Of a stretch of 64,000 nucleotides of DNA, positions 22,532 to 34,300 are shown one piece after another. The stretch is from Trichostrongylus colubriformis. Its lineage: Eukaryota; Nematoda; Chromadorea; Rhabditida; Trichostrongylidae. The stretch spans positions 8,804,001 to 8,868,000 of the forward strand of contig OZ022259.1 of the NCBI GenBank assembly GCA_963978905.1, read 5' to 3'. The position numbers and the translations under genes are program-made. Below the pieces are notes generated by a model. The model searched no databases. It had not been told where the DNA came from and was given only the letters and a program-made list of their open reading frames with translations. Within the stretch, counting starts at the first letter, position 1. Each line of letters starts with the position of its first letter.

Positions 22532-25195
22532 AATTTCCCCTCTTCAGTCGTAAATCATAACTCTTATTCAAAGGTACCAAATAGTTTTTTTTTTGAAAAA
22601 GGGTTCAAAAAAAATCACCCGCCCACCCACAGTTTGTAACTCTTAATAGAAACCCCATACTCCACCCTTCCTTCGTCAGAACGTCATTCCTGTCGACAGA
22701 TGCTGTTCACGACAATGGAAACTATCGACGGATATCAACGAACGACTCTCATGTGAGTAATAGGTATACATATTGCTCCATGAATAATTGAAAACAGTTT
22801 AGATACGTCTCTGAACTCTCAAAAAAAAATTTTTTTCTTTTCAACTGCCGATTTTCCATAGAGGAGCGTGGTGATGTCCACACCACGTGTCGTAGGGTGT
22901 ACATCACTACGGGTAACAATGCATACAAAGGCATTGAATATTTCAAATTTTACAGTCCTGGCGTCGAGATCCATTTGTAACGGCCACCCATGCCATTAGT
23001 TTATGTTAGGCAGTTTCGCTTATCTTCAAATGAGCTTCATAAAGTATAGTAGGCCCTTTCAAATAAGCCTTATAGTTGATAGTAGGCTCGTTCAAACCCT
23101 CTTAGAGGAGCCTCATATAATAGTTTATAATAGGCCATTTTCCTATTCACACTTTTTTCCCCTAGGTAGTGTCGTTCAAGTGAATTTTGGGATAATTATT
23201 TCTACTGTAACGACAGTGAATCGCTCCCATAATGACCTTTTGAAGTTCAGTTAGTACCTGTTCAATGAGAGGTATAGTTGTTCTTACTGTAACGACAGTT
23301 AAGCTTTTGCGATAATTGCTCTCTAAAATAGTTTTATAGTGTTTTAGTTTTTTTTTTCAGTTTAGCAGAGTACCCAAGTATTTACTCACATATAAATTTC
23401 CTGTTTTTGATGAATTGCCGCACACATACAAAGGACTCGCCGCCATATAGTCGACTCACCCTGACGGCTACCATTAAACTGTGGAGCCGCGAGCGCTAGC
23501 ATTGAGATGTAGCTAATCTCACCCTGTCTCCGACCCGTCTGGAAAGGTTTGAATGGAGAAGTCATAAATCTTCCAGACTCCAACGAAAGCGATCAACGAT
23601 TGTAAATCGTCTTCAGATGACCGCGATGACCCCAAACAGCCTCGTAGCTGTAAATACTCGGTGTAAAAACGCAAGTTTAGCAGCGCTTCCTGCTCCTGTG
23701 AATAAGATTTACAGCCGGGCACGCTGTGCCGTAAGCTGCAGGGTTACGGCACATATGCGTACCGGAAAACAAAATATCGGCTGGAAAGGTAAGCCAAGAA
23801 ACACCCATATATTTTTTTACTTCCAAAAGAGATGTGTACACAAGACAGTTGCGATAACACTTCTTTATTCGAACTACAAAAAGAAATACAACAAGAGTCT
23901 AGGATCACCCATAGCTTACATCATGTTCCTACAAGCGATAGAATAGCATGAGTTCGGTTAATAAAGGAAAAAACGCTCAACCATAAGTCATAATAGTAGG
24001 AAAATTCGAATACGTGGCGTAAACTGGGGCTATCAAACAAAAAAATCGCTAATTATAATGAATTAATTCGATTTGTTGATGAATCAAAAGAAGTACTATA
24101 TGTAAATAGAAATTATAACCTTCCAATTGATACGTCAATATACCTCAAATTAGGATGCATGGCGCAATCCCACCATTTTCGAAATAGGAGGCTTTCAAAC
24201 AACTCGTCAAGTTCCTCTCATCGAAAACAACAACCCTAGGTAGTTCGTCCAGCCCCTATTAATAAATATTAGGTATAGTTTGAGAAAATAAGAATTTCTG
24301 ATTTTAATTAATAATTTTCTATATTTCCTTTCTTTCACCCACTTAATTCACTAAAATGACTAATGATATACGTGATGATCTTTCCCATAAACAATTAACT
24401 TAGTACCAATCTAAATCTAGCAAATTCTTGAATTTTATGTTTCATTCAATCATTAAGTAGATCTTTCGTGCACCTCGCCTATCAAAGGCGCATGGGAGCG
24501 CACGAAAATCATTTTTTTTGATACTAAACTCGCTAGAAATGTCAGTTTTTTTCTTTCTTTCCCAAATCATGGTATATCGTAGAATATCTTTAAAAATGAA
24601 GCAATAATCACTCCGTGGCGAACTAATTGGGGAAAATAAGTTTTTATATGCCCAAAACTCTACTCCTACTATCGGAAAAATACGGTAACCCTAACAGCTG
24701 CGTATGGGAGGCACCAACCAGGGACAGCCGCGTGTGGGAGGTGCAAAAGCTTCCTCTTAGGTAGATATAAACTCGAAAACGAGCATTACCGACACTTGCT
24801 CTCACTGGGAGCAGTCGGTCCGGTTCCACACCAGCTCAAGCCTCTGACGCTCGTCCAGTTGTCCAAGTTTGCAGGATATTGGCACCTGGGATCAGTGAGT
24901 CTTTTACATATTTCTTTCAACATACTAACAACTTCTTTACTTACTTAAATATTTTTTTCTTTTCTCTTGATTGACAATCCATACAAATAAAACTTGAAAA
25001 AAAAACCCCCTTGGTTTCCCCAAAGTGTTCCCACATAACATATTAACAACTAGAATCTTCTTCTTCTTCTTCTCCCTAGCGTCAGTCCCGCGCCGTTGCG
25101 GGGTCCGCTGATACTAACAACTAGAATATAATTTGAAAATACATAAACATTTTTGATAGTAACCAACTTAGTTCTCTCGTACTAGGTGACAATAT
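22532..25195. other. 5' internal region of the LTR element without recognisable gag
   Basis: This stretch is A/T-rich with scattered short repeats (for example variants of ATAGTAGGC at 23045-23135). No capsid or zinc-knuckle motif was found. A (TTC)n tract lies near 25059-25073. An intron-like junction (GGGATCAG followed by TGAGTC) near 24895 and a TATATAAA-like box near 24765 hint at a promoter and leader. No function can be assigned. Confidence 0.4.
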
Positions 25196-26035
25196 ATGAG
25201 CAGTTCCGACTCCGAACTATTAAACAGTCGGACGGAAGGCCATATTTTCTGTATCCCTGGTAGAAGGACAACCAAGCGACGTTCAAGATCGCGCTTAGTC
25301 CCAGTCTCTGATAAAAAGAAACTTAGGGAAAGAGGCGAATTCCGAGCATCTTCTGCAACTCCTTCCTGTTGTGTCATCCCCAATCGTCAGGTATTACAGC
25401 GTATTAGAGCACAGTCAGTACCGCCGCAAGTAGAACCTTGTGCACCTCTTCCTGACTACGAAGACTCTTTATCAAGCACCCTAACACCCCTTGATAGTCC
25501 ACATTTACCGAGCCCGCAACCAATCGCCAACTTTCCAGCTCCAAGTCCACAACCGCAACCAATCGACGACCCGACATCACACTGTAGTGTAATCAATTGT
25601 GATAGTGTCCATCGTCGTCACCTTCTTGATCATACCAACAGTGTTATACTGTAATTTCGCCATAATTCGGATTCCACTTAGCTACTGCTTCAAAGCCATA
25701 GGTATCGCGTTCTCATTCTATCTTGCAACAATCTGCAACAAACGCTCTTCTCCACCAAGGGAAGACTCTCGCGTCACTTTCTTGACAAATACAAATCGTG
25801 GACACATCAATCAACCGTCAACTACTCAGGCACCGGTCAATGTGTCAATTCAACTACCCTCAACGATCAACATACCTGAGCACGAACGTACACGGACGCC
25901 CACAGTACCTCGAGAATCATCTTCGTCTAGATCCAAGTCTCCCAAGTCGAAACCTTTCTTAACTTTCGTTCCAAACGTCGCCTGTATTCACCGCACGGAC
26001 ACCGCCTCCATGATCTTACATTCCAGCAGTACTTG
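25196..26035 (+). pseudogene. Ser/Pro-rich ORF remnant upstream of protease (possible gag)
   Basis: A 152-residue open frame (25196-25654) with a basic N-terminal part (TTKRRSRSRLVPVSDKKKLR) and a proline-rich second half (LPSPQPIANFPAPSPQPQP) overlaps a second frame (25599-26036) with SSSSRSKSPKSKPF near its end. It occupies the place of gag immediately before the protease. No zinc knuckle or recognisable capsid core is visible, so the gag call is positional only. The two frames look like one broken reading frame. Confidence 0.4.
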
Positions 26036-26040
26036 ACAGT

Positions 26041-29000
26041 TCATCCATAGTAGCTCTACTCGATACAGGTTCCGCTCTCACGATAATCTCCGCTACGGTC
26101 GCTCGGAAATTGAATGCGCACCTTTTCCGATCAACGATCGCACAGGGTATCACAGCTAACGGAACACCGATGAAGCTTCTTGGTCAATTTACCCCCATCT
26201 CACTTTAGGAGATAAAACCGTCAAGATTACTTGCTACGTCGCTTCTGATGCAAATTTCCCTTCTTCGTTTATTCTCGGTAATGACGTTATACCACAATTT
26301 GCTCAAACAGTGTCTATCAACTATCACAACAACACTATTTTCTTCGACAATACTACAGTCCCATTTACAACATTTGCATACAATACTTACAGCTTTCCAA
26401 AATACCCAGTTTATCTAGCTTCCAATACATATCTGCAACCATGCTCAGACAGTGTGGTTATGGGCACCACTAAAACATCTTTTCCGGAAAATGGGAACTT
26501 TTCACTTCTGATAGCATGGAATACCCCATGCCTGATGGAGTCCAAATTGGGAAAACCCTTTCTTGCCCAAACGTAGATGGTGAAGTAGTCCTACGTATTT
26601 TCAACTCCAATGCTGTGCCCATATTTCTACCAAAAAATACCAAAATAGGCAAAGCTACCATAACAGGAGTAGATATGTTATGGCAGCCCGTATTCTCAGT
26701 ATACGTAAATAACGACTTCGATCAGGAAAATTCTTTGCCTGTCAAAGCATCCGAATATATCCCTCCAGAATCGGATTTCGCCAAGGAACTGCCCCAGTTT
26801 CCCAACACACAACGCTCAAAAATCCATAACCTCGTTCAAATCAACCACTCCACTTTAAACAATTCACAACTTCAAGAATTTAATAAGCTATTGCACATAA
26901 AGATTGTTTCGTCGGAAACGATGGAAATCTTGGTCGTTATATAGGTCCCATTACTCATAGCATAAATTTTATTTTACACTCAAAGACCCCAAAGCAACGT
27001 CCGTACCGAGTACCGCTAGAAAAACGGAAAGAAATAGAAAGGCAAATCAAAGAAATGCTAAGAACGCGTATCATAGAGCCTAGCACAAGCAAGTTTGCTT
27101 CCCCCATAGTGCTTGTTAAAAAAGGCCCAAATAAGAATCAATGGAGATTCACAGTAGACTATCGTCAAATTAATGCAATAACAGAAACTGAAACATATCG
27201 TATTCTTCATATGCAAGATATCCTAGATCTTGTCAGTGGTAAGGCAATCTATTCAGTACTCGATTTTAAAAGTGGTTTTTTCCAAATACCTTTAGCGAAG
27301 GAACATAAAGAACGTACAGCGTTCACTTCGTTTCTTGGATTATACCAGTTTACAGTAATAGCTCAAGGGCTCAAAGGTGCCCCAGCTACTTTCAGAGGGT
27401 AGCGAACAGCTCATTCGTGAACTTAAATCGTGTTGTTTTGTTTATATTGACGATATTATTATTGCAAGTCAGTCGGTAAGTCAGCATTTGATTGATTCGG
27501 AATAGATTTTTCAACGTATAGGAAAGTTTGGCATGAAATTGACACTGCTCATTCTTCCAAACGGAAGTACAGTATCTTGGTGTACTTATCAGCAGAAATG
27601 GCACTCGTCTTAACCCGAAAAAGGTGGCGAGCATTGCTGAAATTCCACGTCCTGCAGACGTTAAAGCCATAAAATCATTTCTAGAAGCTGCTTCATATTT
27701 CCGTAGGTATATACCACGCTTCTCTATCATTGCTACTCCCCTTAACAATCTTTTAGTAAAAATGCACGGTTCGTTTGGACAGAATCCCACGAACAAGCAT
27801 TCGTAGCAATCAAGCAAGCTTTTATGCAAGCTCCGCTTCTAGTCTCACCAATTTTCGGACAACCGTATATTATACATACGGATGCGTCCACAACAGGACT
27901 AGGCGCTTACTTACTGCAGTACAATCAGAAAACCAAAGGAGAACATCCCATAGCGTACTGTAGTCGCTCATTAAACAAGCATGAGAAAAATTATGCTGTC
28001 ATTGAATTAGAAGCGTTAGCCATAGTCTTCGCGCTAAAACATTTCTACCCCTATGTAGCAAATGCGCGCACAACGCTGGTCACAGATCATGCACCTCTCA
28101 AGTCATTTATGCATAGATCAGATCTAGCGTCTAGCTAAGTACCAAATTAGTATTCAAGCCTACGATATTACAATAGAACATCGTGCAGGCAAACATAATA
28201 CTTTTTGTGACTTCCTTAGCCGTTATCCACTCCCTAGTATTAATGCTATAGTCACGCAAACACTCCCCTCTCTTGAAGAGATTCAAGAGAGCCAAAAACG
28301 TTCTGAATATGGCCAACTTTTGAAATTCCTCAGAGGAGAACTTGAGGATCCTCCTCAAGAATTCGACAATACATTGCACAACTATACTATTCACAACAAT
28401 GCACTTTATTACAATCTGCATAACAAAATTAATTTAATCATCCCAGATGCAGATATGCAAACAAAAATCATTTCGATATTTCATGATAATCCTCTTCTAG
28501 GATCCCATTTAGGTATTAATAAAACATACAAATCAATAAAAGCTAAATACTATTGGCCAAATTTACATCAGAACGTAACCACGTATATTAATACGTGCCC
28601 CGTGTGACAAAAGGTGAAAACACCTTTACCACACATAATTCGCGGAGAATTAGGAAATTTTCCGATTCCACAGCGAACCTTTGAACGCGTCCACACGGAC
28701 ACTACCACAATGACCGGATGGTAGCAAATTTATTTCAACCACATTTTTGCCTTTAGCAAATTCATGGTTTGCACTCCGCTGATAGATCAAACTACAGAAT
28801 CAGTCATCAAAGTCTTGGTAAATGATGTCATATCCAAACACGGCATCCCCAAAAGAAATAGTGTCTGACCGGGGTTCGAACTATACCAGCGAGCTTCTCT
28901 CAAAAATCAATAAAGCTTTAGGCATAACCAATAAATTTACTACCAGCTATAACCATAAAGCGAACGGTCAAGCGGAAAGACTAGTGAAAGTCATAATTGA

Positions 29001-29651
29001 CTCCCTCACAGCTTACTGCTCGGAAGCCAGAGACCTTTGGTCTGACTTCCTCCAACCCATTGTTTCCGCCTCCAACTGTAGTATCAACGCTACTACAGGT
29101 TATAGCCCATTTCATTGTGTATGGTAGATGTCCGATCACCTGGAGTGATATCTTGCACGAACTTCCAACAAGACATGTGTTCACGTCGGACGATTTTGCT
29201 GATCAATTCGCCGCTGGTCTGAAACACACAATTATGGAAGTAGGAAACGAGATCGCCAACAAGTCAGCACAGTACAAAACAGGATATGATCTACAACATA
29301 AGGTATACCCTAAGGACATTTCCATTGGTGACTTAGTTCTATTACATGACGACACAGTGCGTCAAAAGCTAACAAATCAATGGAAAGGCCCTTTTCTTGT
29401 TAGAAGTTAATCGCCCCAGCACTTCAATTTCTCATCTTGTAGGTCATGCTATACGACAAGTTGTGCATATAAATCGTCTGAAATTGTATTGCCCACGTTC
29501 ATTGTCAGCTAGAGTTTCCAACCCAAACCAACAACCAATTCCACCACTTAATGAGGAAACGCCAGTTGCCAATCAACAATCTATAATAAGACGTTCGCGT
29601 CGTCTTCAGGAAAAGCAAACAGTTTTAGTAGATCAGCTCTCGGATGATTAG
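26041..29651 (+). pseudogene. Ty3/gypsy-type pol (protease, RT, RNase H, integrase), frameshifted
   Basis: In order: a retropepsin with VALLDTGSALTIIS (DTG at 26062-26070) and, after a stop and frame change, FILGNDVI near 26272-26295. The RT contains WRFTVDYRQINAI, YSVLDFKSGFFQIPL, GLYQFTVIAQGLKGAPATF and, in another frame, the catalytic YIDD at 27443-27454. RNase H has IIHTDASTTGLGAYLLQ at 27870-27920 and TDHAPLKSF. The integrase has an HHCC zinc module in which the last cysteine codon is replaced by TGA at 28605-28607 (CPV, stop, QKVKTP). The catalytic core has HTDTTTM and SDRGSNYTSELL, then the region around NGQAERL with the glutamate. At least six frame changes or stops break it. Confidence 0.85.
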
Positions 29652-30633
29652 AAGGGTGTCTAACCGTTCATTCTAAACAGTTCGCCCTTAGGTCAGTTTG
29701 TTTTACTTCATTTCTCGCCGCACTGCCGCAATATAAAAGTACATTCTTTGAATAGGCGGTTCAAAGAATCTAAAAGCGTACACAATAAACACTATTTGCA
29801 ATAATCTTACGCCCTTGTACTAATCGACATGTGTGCACACACAGATTAGTACTCGTATCGCTTTAGTTCTTTACATTAGTGAGTCGCCGATTGAAAAAGA
29901 TCTCTAAAGACTAACTTTTGTCTCGTTATACTGTTTTTCTTGCAAAAATTAGCTTCAAATGTGCCTTATAACTGCTTTGTTATCATCATTATTTTTGCTC
30001 AGACAGAAAAAAAAGGCTATACAACAGAATTATTTCTTATTTTTGCCCTTCTTACGAATTGTTTGACTCGTAAATCTTCATCCTTTTCAATGTATTACTA
30101 CAGTAGAATCTTGGGTTAAAAATTACAATATGTATGAGGATAACTCGTAGAATAAGACTTTTCAAGTTGTATTTTCTATATTTAATTCACCCCATCACCG
30201 TCATTTTCGATCCTGATTCGATTCCTTTTGTCATCACTATCGGTTCCTGATTGTTCATTTTATGAAAAGCTCGAGGACGAGCTTATTTCTCGAGGGAGTG
30301 AGTGCACTGGCATTCCACTGGCATTCTCACTTCACCAGTTGCAGTTGTACCTTTGTGTCCTTTGTGCCTTTTTATCTACCGTGTACTGCTTCTCCATCAG
30401 CCTTCAGTGGCTAGCACCGATCACATGTGTCCAGTTAGAATACTTCCATAGCGATGTGAGTAATCAAGAGGTCATGAGAATAGACGTAGCTGTGTAGCGG
30501 CTCTCTAAACTCAGTGACGTTTTTTCCGTATGTTATCACTCATATTTACTCACCAATGCTCCCCAGTCGTCGTATGAATACACGGAGCGTTCGCACATTG
30601 GAATGGTACTCTAAGCTCGAGGACGAGCTTACT
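29652..30633. other. 3' internal region between pol and 3' LTR
   Basis: No supported gene. An 89-residue frame (30228-30497) has a hydrophobic stretch (LYLCVLCAFLSTVYCFSISL) and occupies the position of an envelope-like ORF in some nematode elements, but it shows no family motif. A TATA-like box (CAATATAAAAG near 29729) and AATAAA (near 29785) resemble LTR-type signals, without a partner copy upstream. Confidence 0.35.
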
Positions 30634-30646
30634 GAAGGAATGGAGA
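30634..30646 (+). other. Polypurine tract
   Basis: GAAGGAATGGAGA directly precedes the 3' LTR. All bases but one are purines, as expected for the plus-strand primer. Confidence 0.6.
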
Positions 30647-30916
30647 TGTCGGGTCCGAGCCGTGAGTAGTGAGGCCACGCCCTCACGTGCCACCCACGGC
30701 GCAGCAGCTGGCAGAGGTCAACGGAGGTGAACGGACGGCAGTCGTGATGGTCGCCTGACCATAGCCCGTCGTGTCCTCTCCCTCGTCTTCCCCCCTCTCT
30801 ATCCCTTGTCTTAGTATTATGTATCTAATGTAATAAATATGTATAACCACTTCTCTTGTAATTTATATACCGCTACATACCCTTCAGTAATAGGCCTCGC
30901 GAACCTATTATCTGAT
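30647..30916 (+). repeat. 3' LTR (270 bp)
   Basis: Identical by eye to 22243-22512, with AATAAA at 30832-30837, and followed by the target duplication ATAGT at 30917-30921. Confidence 0.9.
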
Positions 30917-31314
30917 ATAGTCAACCGAAATATTACATCCATCCAGCCTCTAGTCTACGCGTTGTTGTGGAAAAAACATCTTATTAATTTAGGGAATATC
31001 AAACTGCTGAGCAAGTACTCATCCTGAAGGGGTGCCCAATAACACGAGCGCGACATTCGCACTGCCAAAGTATTTGCGTGAGGTAGGTTGTACTGCGTGC
31101 GATGTACTGCATGGTGCGTTTTAATTGTCGCCTATTTGCGGTACTTTTTGCCTACCTGGCGCTCGTGAAATTGTGCTTCGTCAGTTGGTTTTATGCGGAG
31201 TCGTGACTAGTTATGTTTTCAAGTGAAATGTTGTGATTTATATAGCCTTTCCTCTTTCTCAAACGGTGTTCTCGTTCACACTTGAGTTTGTTTTCTGTGC
31301 TAAAATATGTTTCC

Positions 31315-31316
31315 AG
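31315..31316 (+). promoter_or_regulatory. Splice or trans-splice acceptor abutting the initiator
   Basis: ATATGTTTCCAG ends at 31316 and the ATG starts at 31317. This fits a spliced-leader acceptor with no 5' UTR, or an acceptor after an unseen upstream exon. Confidence 0.45.
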
Positions 31317-34300
31317 ATGGAGTCGATGCAGTCTGTTTTGCCGGCAACTATGAGCCCAGGATGGAATGATCCGCCAAACTTGGGAGTACCATCACCTGGT
31401 GCCAATTCCAGTCGATTGACACATCTCCGTAAAAGACTGGTCGACCCATCGATATCGGTGAGTTAGCTTAAGTACTTCAACTTGATTATTAAAGTTTTAC
31501 GTTTGATATGGAGGTGTCAAAATTGAGTAGAACAAGATCTTTGTTGCCAATATAGTCAAGGGAGCCACTCATTGTCGCATTGGTGTCCCTCACTCGTAAC
31601 CTTGCTACATTATCTTTCTCTCAGACGTATACTTTTGCCCAAGCCTTATGAGAAGGGCGGGAGCTTTCCCCTTTAAAAAAAGGCCAAAATGGTGCCGGAC
31701 GGCTAGCACTGTGGAGTGGACCCCCTCTACTATTAACACTTCCTTCCGTTTCTAGAGCATCTCATTTTTGGCAATGGGTTTTATTAGGCTCTACACTAAA
31801 ACTGTTTGGATTTTTGTTCTTTCACATGAGCATAATCGACAGAGCTTTTTCTGCTCAACAAAGCTCCGTTGTTTGCTGTTAGTGTAACTCCGCTCTTTAA
31901 TATTGGCAAGGCTTAGAACTTCTTCGTCATAATCGAAGTTTCCTTTAACCGGTTTATTTCGTCTTAAACCCTTATATAGAGTAATCAATACAGCAATGAT
32001 GTGTTATTTCCCTTGTATTATTCTACTTGGAACGGAAAAGATCAGTCTGAACTTCGATATGCAGATAATGCAGATTTCAGCATCCTGAGTATTTCATTTT
32101 TAAACCTTGAAAATAGCAAGCATTCAGATGTTTCAAAACCAAGTGGTGTTGTTTTAAAGAGCTGATAAAGCTTTGGTAGGCGAAGAAGAGACGGACTGAA
32201 TATGCACATTTTTATCTCGGGGGTGCTCCATTCCAAGCCTCAAAAATATCAAATTATAGGGTTCAAGAAATGGGTAGCACTGTATTGTTCAGCACTGACG
32301 ACTTGTATTCACTCTGTCAAAAGACGAAGATGAGAGACTGTCGTGAAACGGAGGAGATAAGGAGGATAAGAAAATGGAATTTGTTGCTCAACAAATGACT
32401 CAAAAAATAAAAAAGGGCTCTGTCAGCAGCAATAGTAGGAAAAGCTCCTTCGAGTATTATACACCTTGCAGCCAAATCATGAGAGCGTGTTAATGTTCAA
32501 ACTAATACTTGCTATGGCTGTAGAGTATTAAATAAGCCGCTCCTCCGATCATTAAGCTACATGTAATGGAGAGTTTGGCAAGGTGCCGTTGAAGGGAGGC
32601 TTGCTCAATATTTTTCATTTTCCTTGTGGCCACTAATGTTCCCGCTTTTCTCTAATTTTTCTCCTTTATTGTGATCATTGAAGGGAGGATCACCTACTGC
32701 TGGCAGTATGATAATGCAGCCTGGTCAGACACAGAGTCATCCAAGTCGTCCGTACACCGGAGATACCAACAGGTTAGAGTCCGCTAATGAAATCAAAAAC
32801 TTGCTTTTTGCTAACATCAAGGCTTCTATTTTTGACATCGTTTTTTTAAGTTACATCTTCAATCCCGTGTTATGTGACCGCAATGATGACATTTCATTCT
32901 CATGGCTTGGCTCACTTATGTTTATTCCCAGTTGAGGTATGGCACAGTACAGCGCGAATCGCATGGTGGAATTTTGTGGAAGTAGCCGATCTGGCAACCG
33001 ATATCAAAGAAATCCATATCGCATAATTACCCTCAGCGATGAGCGCAGTGCTGAGCGGTTGCTCAACTGGTCGCTGCAAACGGCCACAATTTTTCGGGAT
33101 TCTACGTAGGCTCAGAGTTTTGAGTTTTTAAACATTCGCCCTTGTTATCGAATTTCTAACCATGCTTGCCTGTGAGCATTTAAGTGCTTGAGTTTCACGT
33201 TGGTTGATAATTCAGTTGCTTACTACTGCATATCACGTCTGCCACTTTTCGAAAGTCTAGATGATTTAGCCGTCAACTATTTATTACAACTGATAACGGA
33301 TTAGGAACAAATCCGTTGGCTCGCTGATCATTTCACACTTGGACCGTAGTGGTCACCACCTGGCAGTTTAGACAGTTAACGTCATGTTTAGATTCGATCG
33401 CATCGATTGATAACGGCTCATCACTCAGTGATAACCTGATTCCTATATACCGGTATTGTATCCACTTTCTAGTTATCCATAATTTTTTCTCTTAAACATG
33501 CACTACTATTTGGAGTATCACACAGCCTGGCGGTCGATACGCCCCGTTGCTCCTAGTACCGCATTAGAAAATGTCCATGTTTTTGCTTTTACAAATCTAA
33601 ATCGCAATCTCGATCATTCAGATCGCGGAGTCAAAAGACACACCACTATTGGCAGGCTTAAAAGTTTAACGCTCATTACATCTCCACAACTGATATCAGA
33701 ACATAAAGAAAATATGCTCACGCAGTGGCACTGAGCATGATTCATTTCAGCTGCAGTGGCCGTATTGTGGTAGTTGGATGTGTATTTAAAGGAGTTCCCA
33801 ATCAGCTGTTAGTGAATCTCATCGGCCTTCATCAATCATCAGAATCGGTCCTTTCCCTACAAAAACTGAATGTGAACACTCCACGGTCAGCTGAAAAAGC
33901 GAAACGGACTCGCGGTCTGCGCCTTTTTACGCTTCCTATTGAATCTTATCAACCGTTATCGAGTTGGACCACTCACCGTTGGTGTCTCCGTCCTACCCCG
34001 CAAAACCTGTGAGTGTCGACGCTCCAGGACCAACGGAAAGTAGGAAACGGGTTTGGCGACTTTCGCCTTCTGACTCTCCTTATTAGCTGCTGCGGCTCCG
34101 GTCTCTCACCATGGATTTCCTCTTATTACCCATTTATCACTTTTGAAATTTAGTATCTCATCATTGCTATGAGGCGAGAAAGTATTTCGTGACAAATAAA
34201 CACACGTACACACAGAGAGACAGCCAAATATACTCAGCGGATTCTATGGAATACAGACTGCGTCCCTATATTATCTGACAGATCTCCTTGCACTCATTGC

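Larger units (their letters stand above)
22243..30916 (+). mobile_element. LTR retrotransposon, complete ends, degenerate Ty3/gypsy-like pol
   Basis: Two identical 270-bp LTRs bound 8.1 kb of internal DNA. The 5-bp target duplication ATAGT is exact (22238-22242 and 30917-30921). A primer-binding site follows the first LTR and a purine-rich tract precedes the second. The internal region carries, in Ty3/gypsy order, aspartic protease, reverse transcriptase, RNase H and integrase, all plus strand, but split over several frames with stops. About 2.6 kb after the 5' LTR (22513-25195) and about 1 kb before the 3' LTR have no recognisable coding content. Young ends and a wrecked pol are at odds, which suggests a non-autonomous element moved by an enzyme supplied elsewhere, or indel errors in the assembly. 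Confidence 0.85.

Noticed and set aside
29657..29833. A second LTR belonging only to the pol region (TGTCTAACCG start, TATA and AATAAA)
   Set aside because: No matching copy was found upstream of 25.2 kb, so an independent inner element is not supported.
30228..30497. Envelope-like gene of the LTR element
   Set aside because: Only one hydrophobic stretch and no envelope motif; position alone is not enough.
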